Shown here: positions 24,251-36,900 of the stretch, piece by piece
How positions within the stretch are numbered: position 1 is the first letter of the stretch
Layout of the letters: each line of letters opens with the position of its first letter
NCBI RefSeq assembly: GCF_029227915.1
Contig: NC_079883.1
Location: 4,278,001 to 4,342,000, forward strand
Origin: Hydractinia symbiolongicarpus
Lineage: Eukaryota > Cnidaria > Hydrozoa > Anthoathecata > Hydractiniidae
Reading direction: 5' to 3'
Length of the DNA: 64,000 nucleotides
Notes under the pieces: generated by a model
The model's database searches: none
Seen by the model: the letters and a program-made list of their open reading frames with translations, nothing else
What the model was told of the DNA's origin: nothing
Made by a program: the position numbers and the translations under genes

Positions 24251-24335
24251 GCGAGTACTCGCGGGGGGAGGGGGGGGGGGGGGCGAATTCGAATTCGTCC
24301 ACCCCTCCCCCCCCCCACCCGCCCTAGTCGCGGTA
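24251..24335. repeat. G-run/C-run inverted repeat around an EcoRI-like palindrome
   Basis: A G-rich stretch (runs of 6 and 14 G) leads to CGAATTCGAATTCG at 24284-24297, then TCCACCCCT and a run of 10 C. The arms can pair with each other, and the G-run could fold separately. Confidence 0.85.
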
Positions 24336-26314
24336 ATAAAATTCGCGACGAATGCCAAAATACCAACAAAATATATGAATCAAAAAATTTCGCTTTAGGC
24401 TGATAGAGGTGTTCTCAAACGGCCAGCCTAAAATTTTCATTTTTTCGTATTTCGAATGTATTTCGATTTTTTATTTTCAACCTTTCTGCAGACTTTCTCT
24501 TCCTTTTTATTAACAATAAACTCTGTTTTAAAGATTTTTAAAAGCAAACGAACAAATTTGCACAAATTTGTGTATTTTTACTTAAAAAAAAAGTAGCTTC
24601 AAAAACGAGCACCTATTTGGTTTTAACAAATTATTATCTCCGTTACATCGAGCCAATAGTCGCATGATCAAAGGAGCGACATTGATTGTTGATAACGCAT
24701 TCTGTTTTAGATTATTAGCCCGACTGGAATTTTAGGTACTTTACACAAACCACTTATCAGGGAATTAGTGCGACAAAGAAATAATGCGACAATTATTTTT
24801 TAATTAGCACTCAAAATGCATATTTGTCACAAGGATACACAATAAACTATAAACAAATTAAATCAAATCTTACAAGATTGTACATCCATCTGTGCCAAAA
24901 AGTTTCTAATTTATTTCATTTCTCGTGGAGTATTTATAAAGACAGTGTGTTAATAATCAGTGTTTCGCAAGGTATTGAAAAGGAAAGCAGAGATTTTACC
25001 AAACACGCTAAAATGTAATTAGCAAAAATCAGACACGCCCTCGTTGGTTTGTGTTGTAATCCTTGCAAAAATGGTTATATACTTAAACATGTAAAAAATA
25101 GTGAGAAATAGGAACAAAAAAATGATCCACTATCGTCCTTGTTAATTGGGAATACACAACCAGCTAACTTATTTTTAGGATACATTGTGTTAGTAAAATA
25201 TAAAAACAAGTTTTAAAATAGCACAAGCTTTTCAGTTAAAACCATCCACTGTGCATAGATGTAATAAATGTTACATTGTGTCGGCGTTAAAGCAGACAAC
25301 TTTCGTTTTGTAAATAAAAATAAAAAGCCCAATTTAAGAAGAAAAAAGAGGGTTAGGCCCTTGCCTATGCATCTTCCATTGAACTGTTTTGTGGGGTATC
25401 TAAGGCTGGATAAATATAAAGATTATCTCCTTTATCTTGCGCTTGCCAACGAAAGAATGAAATACTGACGTCAGCAAAAAGTTATTCTTACTGCATAAAC
25501 TCCACTTGCGTCACTTATACTATAAATAAAAACATTTGTTTATTATGATATGTGGTCAACACATATAAAGTTCAGGCGTGGCAGCGTATTTACCAAGATT
25601 TTTTATTAATTACTATTATTGCAGATCTTCTTCGTAGGGACTTAAAATAGAAAAAGTGTAAAGAGTGGCGAAGATCGTAATAATAAATAAAGATTCTCTT
25701 TCACTGTATTGATTTTGTCGTGCCAGTGACAGCATCAGATAATAAAAAAGAAGCACCGAATGACATTGCAATATTTACACATTTCTCTAAATAATTGAGC
25801 AGTGTTGTTAAATTTTTTATAAAAATACTTTGTAGCCTGGTGTCCATGGCAACACCAAGTTGTTATGTGTCACGACCGTCAAAATTCGTCACATATGCAA
25901 ACTCCATTAAATGTGAACGTTAGCTTCTTATTTACAAAACCACAGTCATTCACTCCCCAACAACAGCAATTTGTGACAACGTAAAAACAATTTTTTAAAA
26001 AATTGTTATGACTGCGGAAATACGCTCTATACTAAGTTACAGGAATGTGTCCTTCATTATAAACTTTATTATCTCTGAGTAATATGGCGCAAAAACTTTT
26101 CGTTTTCTGGTGCAACTCGACCTAGCTTTATCAGTTATGATCTAAAAGATGTAATACTAATTTTCCGGATTAACTTCATAAGGGCAATCTGCTTTTTATA
26201 CTTTTGTAAGGACTGAGGCTTCTCTGCTATAACATACTTTTAGTGATTTTTTTCAACAGCGTTGTCAGGATAGCAACCACAAAAAAAAACACAACACAAA
26301 GTTGAAAGGTGTAA

Positions 26315-27039
26315 AGGCCGGGCAATTCGAGGCAACTTTTTAAGCAACATTACCCGTCAACATTTGTTGATGGACATGTTGACTCGATTTGCTATGGGTA
26401 TCAACATGTTGACGAAGAAAAAAAAACTCTAAAAATGTTGATCAACATTTATTAACTTTTTTATAAATGTTGATCAACATTTATTAACTTTTTTATAAAT
26501 GTTGATCAACATTGTTGATGAGTTTTGTATGTTGCTACGATTTGCTATATAACAATCAACATTTTCGAATCGTTTAATTGCAAATTCGAATGTTCTATCA
26601 CGAATTCGAATGTTTTTGTTCGAGTGTATACACGACTTGCATGAAAATAAGATCAAAACATAGAGATATATTCATTTTGAAAATGGCGGAAGTCACTGCT
26701 TCAGCTGATCCAGCAACTACCACTGCTGGTAAACAAAAATTTAAATGGAACGATGAGTTAGTGGAGAAACTGATTGACCTTCTTCCTCTTCCATTCTTTG
26801 AATCCATTTTCTGGTAGGGCCTTACTTTCTTTTTTCATCATCATCTATTACCAATGCCAGCAATAACGATGCTGCAGCTTTCTTTTCCGCTATTTTGAAA
26901 AAAGAGAATGAATAGCCATGTTTTAGAAGAATATAGTTGCTTAAAATGTTGAGGAGGGTATAGCAAATCGTATCAACATGTTGCTCAAAATGTTGACGGA
27001 GAATGTTAACCGGGAATGTTGATCGATTTGCCCCGGGCT
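26315..27039 (+). mobile_element. Harbinger-like element with Myb/SANT-like peptide remnant
   Basis: It is flanked by TAA (26312-26314 and 27040-27042), the 3-bp target type of PIF/Harbinger. The ends are long imperfect inverted repeats of about 100 bp, beginning AGGCCGGGCAATTCGA and AGCCCGGGGCAAATCGA. An open frame from about 26682 to 26816 reads MAEVTASADPATTTAGKQKF and then KWNDELVEKLIDLL, resembling the first helix of the Myb/SANT-like protein that Harbinger elements encode; it then stops. Confidence 0.65.
26432..26512. repeat. Tandem 32-bp repeat around the palindrome ATGTTGATCAACAT
   Basis: The 14-bp palindrome occurs at 26435-26448, 26467-26480 and 26499-26512, separated by TTATTAACTTTTTTATAA-like spacers, inside the Harbinger-like element. 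ATGTTGA also recurs through its terminal repeats. Confidence 0.85.
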
Positions 27040-27866
27040 TAAGGCCAATCACAGATTATTTTTGTTTGTTTACAGAATAAATAATTTAAGTGTCATAACA
27101 TCTGCATACTTGTCTCTCCGCAAAACACTTTGACGTTTAGCATATACTCATATGGAGGTACACTGTACAACCCTGGAGATAAAAATTTGGGGGGATTTTG
27201 TTATATAGTGGGCACCGAAAGCTTAAAATGTTAAGGGCGTAAGAGCCCAAATGTTTGAATTCCATCACCTTTAAAACGATTGGACATATCACTGACAACA
27301 ATTTTTGACTTGCATTCTCATAATTTATCACTTAAAGTGATAAGATCCATAGTCAGAAGACAACTTGTTTTAAAGTGGCAGATAAGCGTGGTGGCTTCAG
27401 ATTTTGTTTGTACCTTACCCAACCTCGTCCCCAAAGCTCTTCTACGCGTATGATATTCTAATGAGACAGCTCCTGTGGGACAATTATAGACATTAGAAAA
27501 GCTCCAACTACAAGGTTGTACCATGCCGCTAATTATGGAGTTATATGTGGGACAATATTCATGTATGGTTTTTGTCGCGTCGTAATGCTTTTCGTCGTGT
27601 CGTATCTTTCTTCGTGGCGTGGTTTTCTATGACTCGTAATAGTTATATAATAACTTTTTTACACGGAATTACGAATTTCGTGAAGCTTTTACACAATATA
27701 TTTCCCTCTCTTTCTACTGGCTGCTTATGTCTTTCTACTGGGTAGAGCTAGCTATTATTTTTGCCATTTTCTTTTAAAAAAACGATACATTCTTAACCAT
27801 AGATTTAGCTAGCTATACATTTTTAGCATGCTACACTGTATAATCTATATCTATTTTGTAGTTTAA

Positions 27867-29983
27867 GGTGGCAGTAACCCTTTTAAAGATCGGAAATTTT
27901 TTTTTACATAATTAGTTATAATTATGTAAATGTATGTATAATTAGTTCAGACTATATATCCATACTTTTTCTGTTATAACACACTTGTCACGATTTTTTG
28001 GCTAAAATACTATTATCTTTCACCAAAAATATTCAGCCTCAACAATTCCTCTTTAAAATAAAATTTATAAATAATTAATTAGTTCTGCCGATTATTCGTA
28101 TTTATTTTCGTTACGAAATATTCGTGTGCCGGCACACTAGTTCCAGTCTTAACGTTATAACACGTGCAACAACCTCCACCCTTTTCACAAGTCAATTAAC
28201 CATCAGAGCTGAAACAAGTTAAGGAAAAAGCCCACCCACCCACCCCCTAAAAAGTTGTAAAAAATGATAAGGTCTTACTTTAAGCTTAGAAATATGCCGT
28301 TTCAATATGGTTTCTTTTCGGAAAAATAGGTAAATAAAACCAACCTCATTTGGCTGTGAGGTACCGGAGAGTTTTATCCTGAAAAAGGCAAATCTCTAAG
28401 TAAATCTTGCACTTAAATTAGTAGAAAAAAGGCGAATACCTTCTGATTGCTTGTTGTTTATTTTATGTTATGTACATATATTTTTTTAACGACGTAAAAA
28501 ATTCTAACAATTCTGAAAAAGTCTAGTAAAACCGATATTACTGTGTAATAAAGATTGATGATATTACGATGAAAATAATGCTGACTGTTAGCTGAGTCAA
28601 AGTTGCAGCTTAGTAGAGAAGCCATGAAGGCATATTGCTAAGCAGGAGGATGAGTTAAAAATTCAATATCGTTAACACTGACCTTAGTAGAGAAGCCAAT
28701 GGGCATATTGCTAACGAAAATTAGGCCAGATATGCTTTACATTTGTATTTTTACACTTTATTTACGAACTTGTACAACTCTGATAACTACGACGACACTA
28801 CCATAACTACTACACTACTAATACCGCGTTATTATTGTCCCACATGGGGTTTAGAAAATTGTTTTGTGGATCATACAGATAGAAAACAAATTTGTGGAAA
28901 TGTATAATCAAACATGAGATTCTCTTGGCTTGGCAAGTTCGATTACCTATACAATGAACAAAATAAAACTTTAGTTCTGAACATAATCAAAAAATACAAG
29001 AAAGATCGTTAAAAAAAAGACTGTCATTTTCTCACTTTTCGACCACGTATTTGTCGTATTGCATTCTGCTTTCTCAGCTGCCTTCTTAGCGTCTGTACTC
29101 TACGATATTGTTTGTTTATCTTGTGCACTGCCGGTTGCCGAAAGCGTTCCGCGAACGAAGTTCGAAACAAAAATAAATAAGTCTATTTTCGGTTGAGCAA
29201 AGCGAATTAGAAAATAAAGTTTAATTCTAGGCACTTGCGAAATTGTACAGAAAGAAATGACGTAATTATTAAAGAGAAACGTTAATAACAAAAAAGATGG
29301 CGCATTATTTAGAAATTTAAGACGATCGTCATTATGCTACGCTGCACGAGCTTTAACTTTCGATAGCATTTTCGTTTTACTTTAAAATTTTCAGACATGC
29401 TTGGTAAATTATGCAGCCATGATACGGTGTGCGGAAATCTTTTTATTCGGAATATTTTTCTTTTAACAGCGTTCAATGCAGCAGGGGATGCTAACAAAGA
29501 TTCTTTTAAAAAAACAAAAGGCTATTGTTAAAAAAATAAGAATGAACAAAAAAACCAAACCCGCACACTGTTTTAACAGGGTTAACCCAAGGTTCATTTA
29601 AAACCAGACGCTGATGAAAAAGAACGAGATTGTAACAAGTTGGAGCTCGTAGAAGCCGATTTTTTTCTTGTTTATGATATATTTTTAAATAGAAATTTCT
29701 GCTGATTCAGCAATTTTAGTGTTAAGTTAAAACTATTTTATTATGTACTAGTCGTTAGCCCGTGGAAAATCCACGGGTTTTTATACCGCATTGCGTGCTT
29801 CTCGCTATTGCGCAGCTAAGCTACCATTTTGCGTGACAGACAGACAGACAGACAGACAGAATATATATATATATATTATAGATTAAGGCCTATATTTTCA
29901 GAAAATGGTAAAAAAAATGGTATAAATAAAACACTGAGTAAATAATTCAGCTTTTTGGACAGCTAAAAATGGTTACTGCCACC
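27867..29983. mobile_element. TTAA-flanked inverted-repeat element (piggyBac-like)
   Basis: TTAA at 27863-27866 and 29984-29987 flanks the inverted ends GGTGGCAGTAACC and GGTTACTGCCACC. TTAA duplication is characteristic of piggyBac. No transposase frame survives. A short basic open stretch on the minus strand (about 29022-29160) could be a remnant but is unassignable. The Helitron-like copy 29748-29882 is inserted near its right end. Confidence 0.65.
29748..29882 (-). mobile_element. Helitron-like non-autonomous element, copy 1 (135 bp)
   Basis: Read on the minus strand it begins TC after a host A, has a TCTG microsatellite, then the hairpin CCCGTGGATTTTCCACGGG, and ends CTAG before a host T. 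It has no terminal inverted repeats. It is nested in the TTAA-flanked element 27867-29983. Confidence 0.75.
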
Positions 29984-30945
29984 TTAAATGGATTCTGATG
30001 AAAATATCAAAAATCAAGTAAACTAACTACATAAACATAAATTATTACATAAAACTCTTACACAACACATAATATCACAAATGTAAAACTAACTTAAAAA
30101 TAGAATATAATTTTTAGTACTAAACTAAAGGTTTCGTTTATTTTACCACACCTTATTCATGTGACTTGGATTTCTTGTAACCGAATTTAGTAATTTCGTG
30201 TTAAAAAAGCATAAAAATTTTCGTTCCGAAGTGAAATACGCCACGAAGTGAAATACGCCGCGACGGACACAAATACGACTTGACAAAACATAAAACCACC
30301 CCACAAAGAAAGATGCGACGCGACAAAAACCACACGACGAAGAAAGATACGACACGACGAAAAGCATTTACGACGCGACAAAAACCATACACGAATATTG
30401 CCCCATATATAACTCCCTAGGCAATGCGTTATAATGACAAACTATGAACATATTTAGTTAAATTAATTAAAGCCTGCTGACTTCTTTCCATGCCAACAGC
30501 CGCGCGCTTAAAAGGTACTTGCTGCGTAAAAGCCAGTTCTATTTTGTTATCGACTTTGTGTAAAATATATAGAGTTGGTGTTTATCACTATCGCGGAATA
30601 TATAATACATTCGTAAAGATAAATTTACTTTTCTTAAAAAAAGAATTTACGCCAAAACCAAGCCTTCTCAGTCATTTTTTCAGAGATCTAAAAAATATAC
30701 CAAAGTTTGTACTTCTAAGTCCACCCATTTATTTCGCAAAAAAATTTGAACACCCCTTAGACACGATACTCTTCACCCTACTTAAGTCGACCTTGTACAC
30801 AGAATTTTTTTTTTCTTCTTCTTTTTTTTTTGTTGATATTATAGACGGCAGACAAGCCAACAATTCGAGGCAAATTTATAGAAATGACGAAAGATGTAAT
30901 AACAAATAAACGTGTTTTCGCGAAAAATAATTATTTATAATACAG

Positions 30946-33900
30946 TTAATTTCCATTCAAATATCGAAACATTTCATTGGATGAATTGAATTCAATCGGC
31001 GACACATTCGTGTCATTGGAAGACGACGTGTCTGGATTTAACAATGAAGCTAAGTATTGCTTCGTCTCTGACAGCAAGCCTTCGTTTTGTAAATAAACCT
31101 AAATATAAGAAATGGTTGATTAAGGATGAACTTAAGCCAAAAAAAAACTACATATGGTCATGTCGGTTTTAGAGTCTTCGTACTTAGAACTAATGATCGT
31201 GTATCGAGCCTGACGTGTAATTTCGCGCGTTTTATAAACGACGTATATATGCATCAGAGCAAGACCGTAATACCGACATGCAATCTATTGGCTCGTGATT
31301 ACTCAAGTTTTAGATTTATTTCTTTTCCAGCAGTGCAGCAGTGGCAAACCCGGTCAGTGTGAAAGCAACAAGTAGCTAGAAATCGCAAAACCACGAAAGA
31401 CTTTCGGCCAAAAATCAAAAAAACCTAAACAAGCTTAAATTCCAAAAAAACGTTTGGCGTAAAAGGGTTAATTTGAGATGTCTCTTTGCTATACCTTACT
31501 TTAGAAACGAAACAAAAGAAAGAAAAAACTTTGATAATCGCACGCAGTAATTATATATATTTAAATAGTTTAGTAAGAGGTACCAGCAGGGCATGTCGTT
31601 TTTCCATGTTACCACCGAGCACGGTCTGCGCTGTAGCGCTCTTAGGATGAACAGATATATACAGCTGCACCAGATCCAATGCATTATTCAGCCTTAAATA
31701 AATTAAATAAGAACAATATGGTTAATAACTGACGTTGCAAAAAGTTCATGAGTGCACTAGGTCAAATTTTTTAAAGTGCGCATGCACTTACAAGCTACTT
31801 GCGCTAAAGCGGAAAATGCTAGAAAAAAGCAGAAACTGCGAATGCGCTACATTTTAACAATGGAAGTCACAGTCGATTTCTTTTTGTTGAAAGGCACTTT
31901 AACGCCTTAGTTAGGAAAATTATTACAAGACAACAACAAGACAACAATCTAGTACCTTCCAGCAACGATGGTTTTTGACAACAAGTTGTTTAATTTGTGT
32001 GATCGAACCAAGTAGCCAACTAAACTGTCAAAGTAAGCCGTACCATACAAGCTAACAAACAAATTATGCTCGTTGACGTAATCAAACACTTCTTCTTCAA
32101 TCTGAAAAACAGAATAAAAAATATCAGGACATTTGACAACAAACAAAACCAACAAAAAACCAACCAACCAACAAGGGAGAAAAACAAACAATGGGTTAAA
32201 CGCACCTGTTGTAGATGAATATCTACCATGCCTTGATCACGTGATTTTTTCACTTTTGCCAAAATGGCGTCAATTCCAATGTCATCAAACAATGCCTGAG
32301 TAAAGAAAAAACAAACAAATAAACAAAAATAGAAAAGAAAAAAAAGAAAGAATACAGGAACGCAGACCTGACTTATATCAACTCTAAAAGACTTAGCTAG
32401 TAATTTACAGGGTGTGGGCTTTTTTATAATGTTTAAAAGTCTTGGTTTTCCTAAATAAATTGTCCCTAAGCAATTTAAATTTTTTTCTTTTTAAAAAAAA
32501 AAACACAAAATGAAAAGATAATACAGATATAATGTATTTTTAAAAGTTCACGAGTTTTTGAGGTGCATGAAAGTTCTAACTTTTCCTGCTTTTCATAACT
32601 AACCGTGTACTCTACTCGGAGTCATGTACGGCAAAAGGTTTGCACCTTCGTGATCACACAAACATAAGCACCACACCTGAATACTGTTCTTGCGCACGGT
32701 CCGATCTGGAATAAGTTTCATGCAAATCAAACATTGAATATACAAGCCAGCTTTTTTCATTAACGATGCAATCTCTGGAAGACCAATGTCTAAAATAACT
32801 GGACATCTAAAATAAAAATAAAATAAAAATATACCCCTACAAGTCAATTTTCTTTTATTTTTTTTCTAATTTTCCATGATTTTAGATGAAAATACTGCGT
32901 TTACCAAGAAGAAAATGGTAAATACCTGGATAACAACTGTGCCGCTTTCAAACACGCTTCTTCCTCTTCAGCGGAAAGAGGACACGAAACTACGTAAAAG
33001 TAAACACAAAATATATTAAAATATATCCATTGAACTTGAGTGATTACTTCGCAGGTGGTTAACTACGTACCTGAAGTGAAAGGTGCTGTTACTACAGCTC
33101 TCCACATCTTTGTTAATGAAGGAATCTAGATAACGAAAAATATAATTGTCGTAAAACAAGAAAACTCAAGCAAAAAGAATGATAGAATTACTTCATACCT
33201 CTCTCAACTGCGGTATACCGGATAACAACACCAAAACATGAGTCACGTAAGAGATCTAACGTCAGGTAAAGTACGATTAGATAAAGTACAAACGAAGCAA
33301 AAAAAGAGCTTAAAGGAAGTAATTTTCGCGAAAAGAAAATTTTATAGAATTCGCGAAATTCAGCGGTTTTTTGATATGATCCCCAAAAATTTCTCCTCGA
33401 GAAATATCCCACGACCACTTATTTGCGAAAAAACCCCTGAAATTGCCAGATTTAAATCCCCTTAAATTATCTTTACAAATTGGTTAAGAAGAATTCGAGC
33501 ATTAAAAAGGTGTAAATACTGTATGCGTCCTCTAACTCGAACACAAAAGGGATCGAAAATACATTCGAATAAAACAAATGTTCAAATTAGGCAGGAGTAA
33601 ACAGAAAAGTCTCACAAAGCAAGGAACCAAGAAATTTGTTTCAAATACCGGATGTGTAGGGTCAAATTTTCTGGAACAGATAAAACAGGGATGTGAAGAG
33701 ATTATAGAAGAATGACGTGAGATGGTTGTTATCTTAACTATCCTCGCCAATTACAATCACACGAATTTCTGTCATCTTCTTCACGAAAATTTTTTTTCTC
33801 GCGATATGAATAAAAATTTCTAAAAGCGAAAATTACTCCCCCAGTTAAGGTAAGAAACATTATGAGAAACTCTTACCATGCCGAAAGATAATAGTTTTAA

Positions 33901-36900
33901 AAGGAGACTATTCCATAATTTCGGATCAAATATCTTGTAATCCAAACAGATATCAGCGATGAGACGAACTCCCTAAAAAAAAAAAAAAAAAATGGAATTA
34001 ACTTAAACACAAACAGCCTGATGTTGTTAACAGTTCGTTCCGCGAAAAAAATGGTAGATCAAGGCAGAGCATAGCGAGTCAAGTGTGACTAGGGAAAACG
34101 ATTGGTTCTCATAAATGAATACTCGAGGATAGTCAAACTTGTGATATAAAACATCTTAGGTGCCCAGCAAGAACTAGTATAGCATGGTATTGAGACAACG
34201 TACTTTATTTGGAGACGTGATTCTCAATTGAGAATTTGTACACTGACTTGATAATGGTCGCACATACCTGAGGTTCATGGCTGTGATTTCTCCACAAACC
34301 TTTCACCAACCCTTCCTTATTACACTTTTGAAACGCTTCCTCAGAATGAGAAATGTGAAGCGCTTCCAACTCAGAAAGATAGATGCAACTCAACAGCTTT
34401 TCACTGAAAGAGAAGACAAAATCTTCAACCCAGGAACTCTTTTTGTCTATAATAACACACTATGTCTGACCTAATTTACTAAGAAAGAAAAGTTCTAGGG
34501 GGAGTTCTGACTTATAATAGTAAATCCATATCTTTTTTACAAAAAAGCCATACTGCATTGGCAATTTTTGAACCAAGGGATATTCACAATAATGAAACGG
34601 GGTTTGACAATCATATATCATATATTTTATGATGTTATATCAAAAAATATCTATAAAATATCTAAACTTCACCTTTTGAACTCTTTTGAACGCATATTTA
34701 AAAATTTCTACAGATGTTGATTCAAAAAGAAGATTTTTTACCGTTCTTATAAAACGAACAATGTCATTTCATACATTTCTCAGCCTAGTGGTAAAACGTC
34801 CGCTTCCAGTACGGGAGGTCTTGGGTTTAAACCCCAGGCGAGTCATGCCAGAGGCTATAAAAGTGTGAATCTATCATTTTTTCTTAGCGCTACGCATGGG
34901 AATAGGATTTACATCTTAGGCGGTTGTCTAGTTGAGCGATCGCTGTGCCTGCACGGCTTTCTTAGCTTAATGGGAGCTTTGCACTAGGACCCACTTTGCA
35001 GGACCCTCGTTGATAGCAGTACCAATTGGAACTGAAGAGGTTATCTTGGGTAAACAAACTTAATAAGCTAAGAATAATCTCTGTCATTTTGACAATCATG
35101 TACGAAGACAACAACAAAAATTTGTCTTACTGAATACTAGCTATTGTGAGCTTAGATTCATTTTCAATGCTCTGAGTGTCAATTAACGTGAAGAGCACTT
35201 GAAGTGCTCGGATTCTACACACATTGCTCATCGACTGACCTTCAGCCTAAAAAAACAGCAAAACAATATATATATAAAAAAATAACATTTAGAGAAAAAA
35301 ATAACGAATCTTAAAAAAAGTAAAACAAGAAGCTTACATCTTGATACACTGCATGAAGAAGAGATCGGATTGTTTTGTGATTAAATGAACTGGCTAATAC
35401 GTACATGACTCTAAAAATAAATAAGGATTGCAAGTAATACAATGTTTATATTTTAATCTGGTTTAAAATATTTATAGAATCACCAAAGAGTGATATACCT
35501 TCGAAGATTTCTTTCATTTTCTTTTTTCACAGTTTTTTTAGAAGATACAGAGGACTAAAAACAAATATTATAATTCAGTAGCTGACAGAAGCTACACGAA
35601 GCCATTACATGAATGTCTGATACAGATGAAAAAACTGGAAGTCAAAATTTATAGGGAAATTGCATATATTTAATGAAAAAAATAATAAATAATAAGCGCG
35701 TAACAGTGAAGTCTTGATTACGCATACATTTAGATTTAGCACGCAATCTAATTATCAAATATGTCGGAGGATAAAAGGATAAATAGGGAATTTTACAGAG
35801 TATTACTTAAACAAGATTAAATAATACCTTAGTATGTAAGACAAGCTAAAAAATAAATTATAATTTTTGACATTTTAGTTTTGTTGAGCACTCTGTCTTT
35901 TCATACGTTTTCGAAAAAACATTCTGTAGATTATATCACTCGAGAAATCTTAAGTTTTTAATACTAAGTCACTTCAAATAAAAAAAACCTAGTATAATCC
36001 ACAATACTGAATCTCCCTGATTTTTTTGACGGTGGATTGGCGTTTCCCTGGTTTGTCTTTCTCTGAAAAGTCTCTCATTCGAACACAAGGTCATGTAAAA
36101 TAGAGCTGCAAAACTTACAACCATATCAACATCATCACTATCGTCGTTAGCAGAAGATACGCGAATATAAGGAAGCCATTTCTATACGAAAAAAACCAAC
36201 ACTGTGAATATATGGAAGACAGAGTGCTAGTGTGGTTAAGACCCACTTAAGCTTCAATCAGATGCCAGACTAAATTATTCACAAGGATCGAAAGTGGCAA
36301 TGACTTCATCTCACTGCTAGTTTTATAACAAAATTACAACTCACATTCATCAGATAAACATGCACACGCTCCAAATCGATATCGTTGCTAATAGACGCGA
36401 TTGTTTTCGAGATTAAATGCACCTCTAAAAACATAAAAAACATTTAAAAATAGAATAGAAATTAGAAAGAGTCAGGACATAAAGGTTAACAAAAAATGAG
36501 TCAATTCGTCTTACCTGGAGCTCCAGTGAACTTTCCAGTTTCAAATTTTACCTTGTCACCATATTGTTCGTACAACTCAGTGATCAGTTTCGAAGGCTCG
36601 TTACACATTGCAAAAAACTTTTCATCGTTTATTCCATGCTCAATCAATGCAGCTTCAATTGAAACTCGTTTATACACGTCATTGAATCGCTTGTAAGTAT
36701 TTATCGCTTCTTCTTTCGCCTGAACGAAAGATGTTTTATTGTTTTGACTAGTCGTTAACCTATCCACGGGTAGCCCGTCTTTATATTACACGCTATTTTC
36801 TGTGCCTGTTGCAAGTCGCTTTTCTCGCGGACAGACAGACAAAATACGGTTATTATTATAAAGATGCAATCGTGCTTTTAAATATAGAATCTTCTAAAGC

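Larger units (their letters stand above)
27536..30417. mobile_element. Outer inverted-repeat transposon (TA flanks)
   Basis: The terminal inverted repeat at about 27536-27690 (GGAGTTATATGTGGGACAAT at the tip) matches the reverse complement of about 30170-30417. The right arm is longer because a GTCGYGTCG-rich motif is tandemly repeated. TA lies on both sides, as for Tc1/mariner-type insertions, but the class is uncertain. No transposase was found; a TTAA-flanked element sits inside. Confidence 0.6.
21635..30945. other. Intergenic region between KNTC1 and calpain
   Basis: Holds a LINE 3' end (22260), a Harbinger-like MITE (23081), CTAG repeats (23655), the G/C inverted repeat (24251), a Harbinger-like element (26315) and the nested stack (27536-30417). 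Segment 24340-26310 is A+T-rich with no supported feature. A 139-residue plus-strand frame at 30490-30909 has no recognisable domain. Confidence 0.55.

Noticed and set aside
29021-29160. Basic helical open stretch on the minus strand (TLRRQLRKQNAIRQ)
   Set aside because: Short, no start or family; possibly transposase debris inside the TTAA-flanked element but not assignable.
30490-30909. 139-residue plus-strand open frame starting MPTAARLKG
   Set aside because: Composition follows A+T-rich sequence, there is no recognisable domain and no splice context, and it abuts transposon debris.
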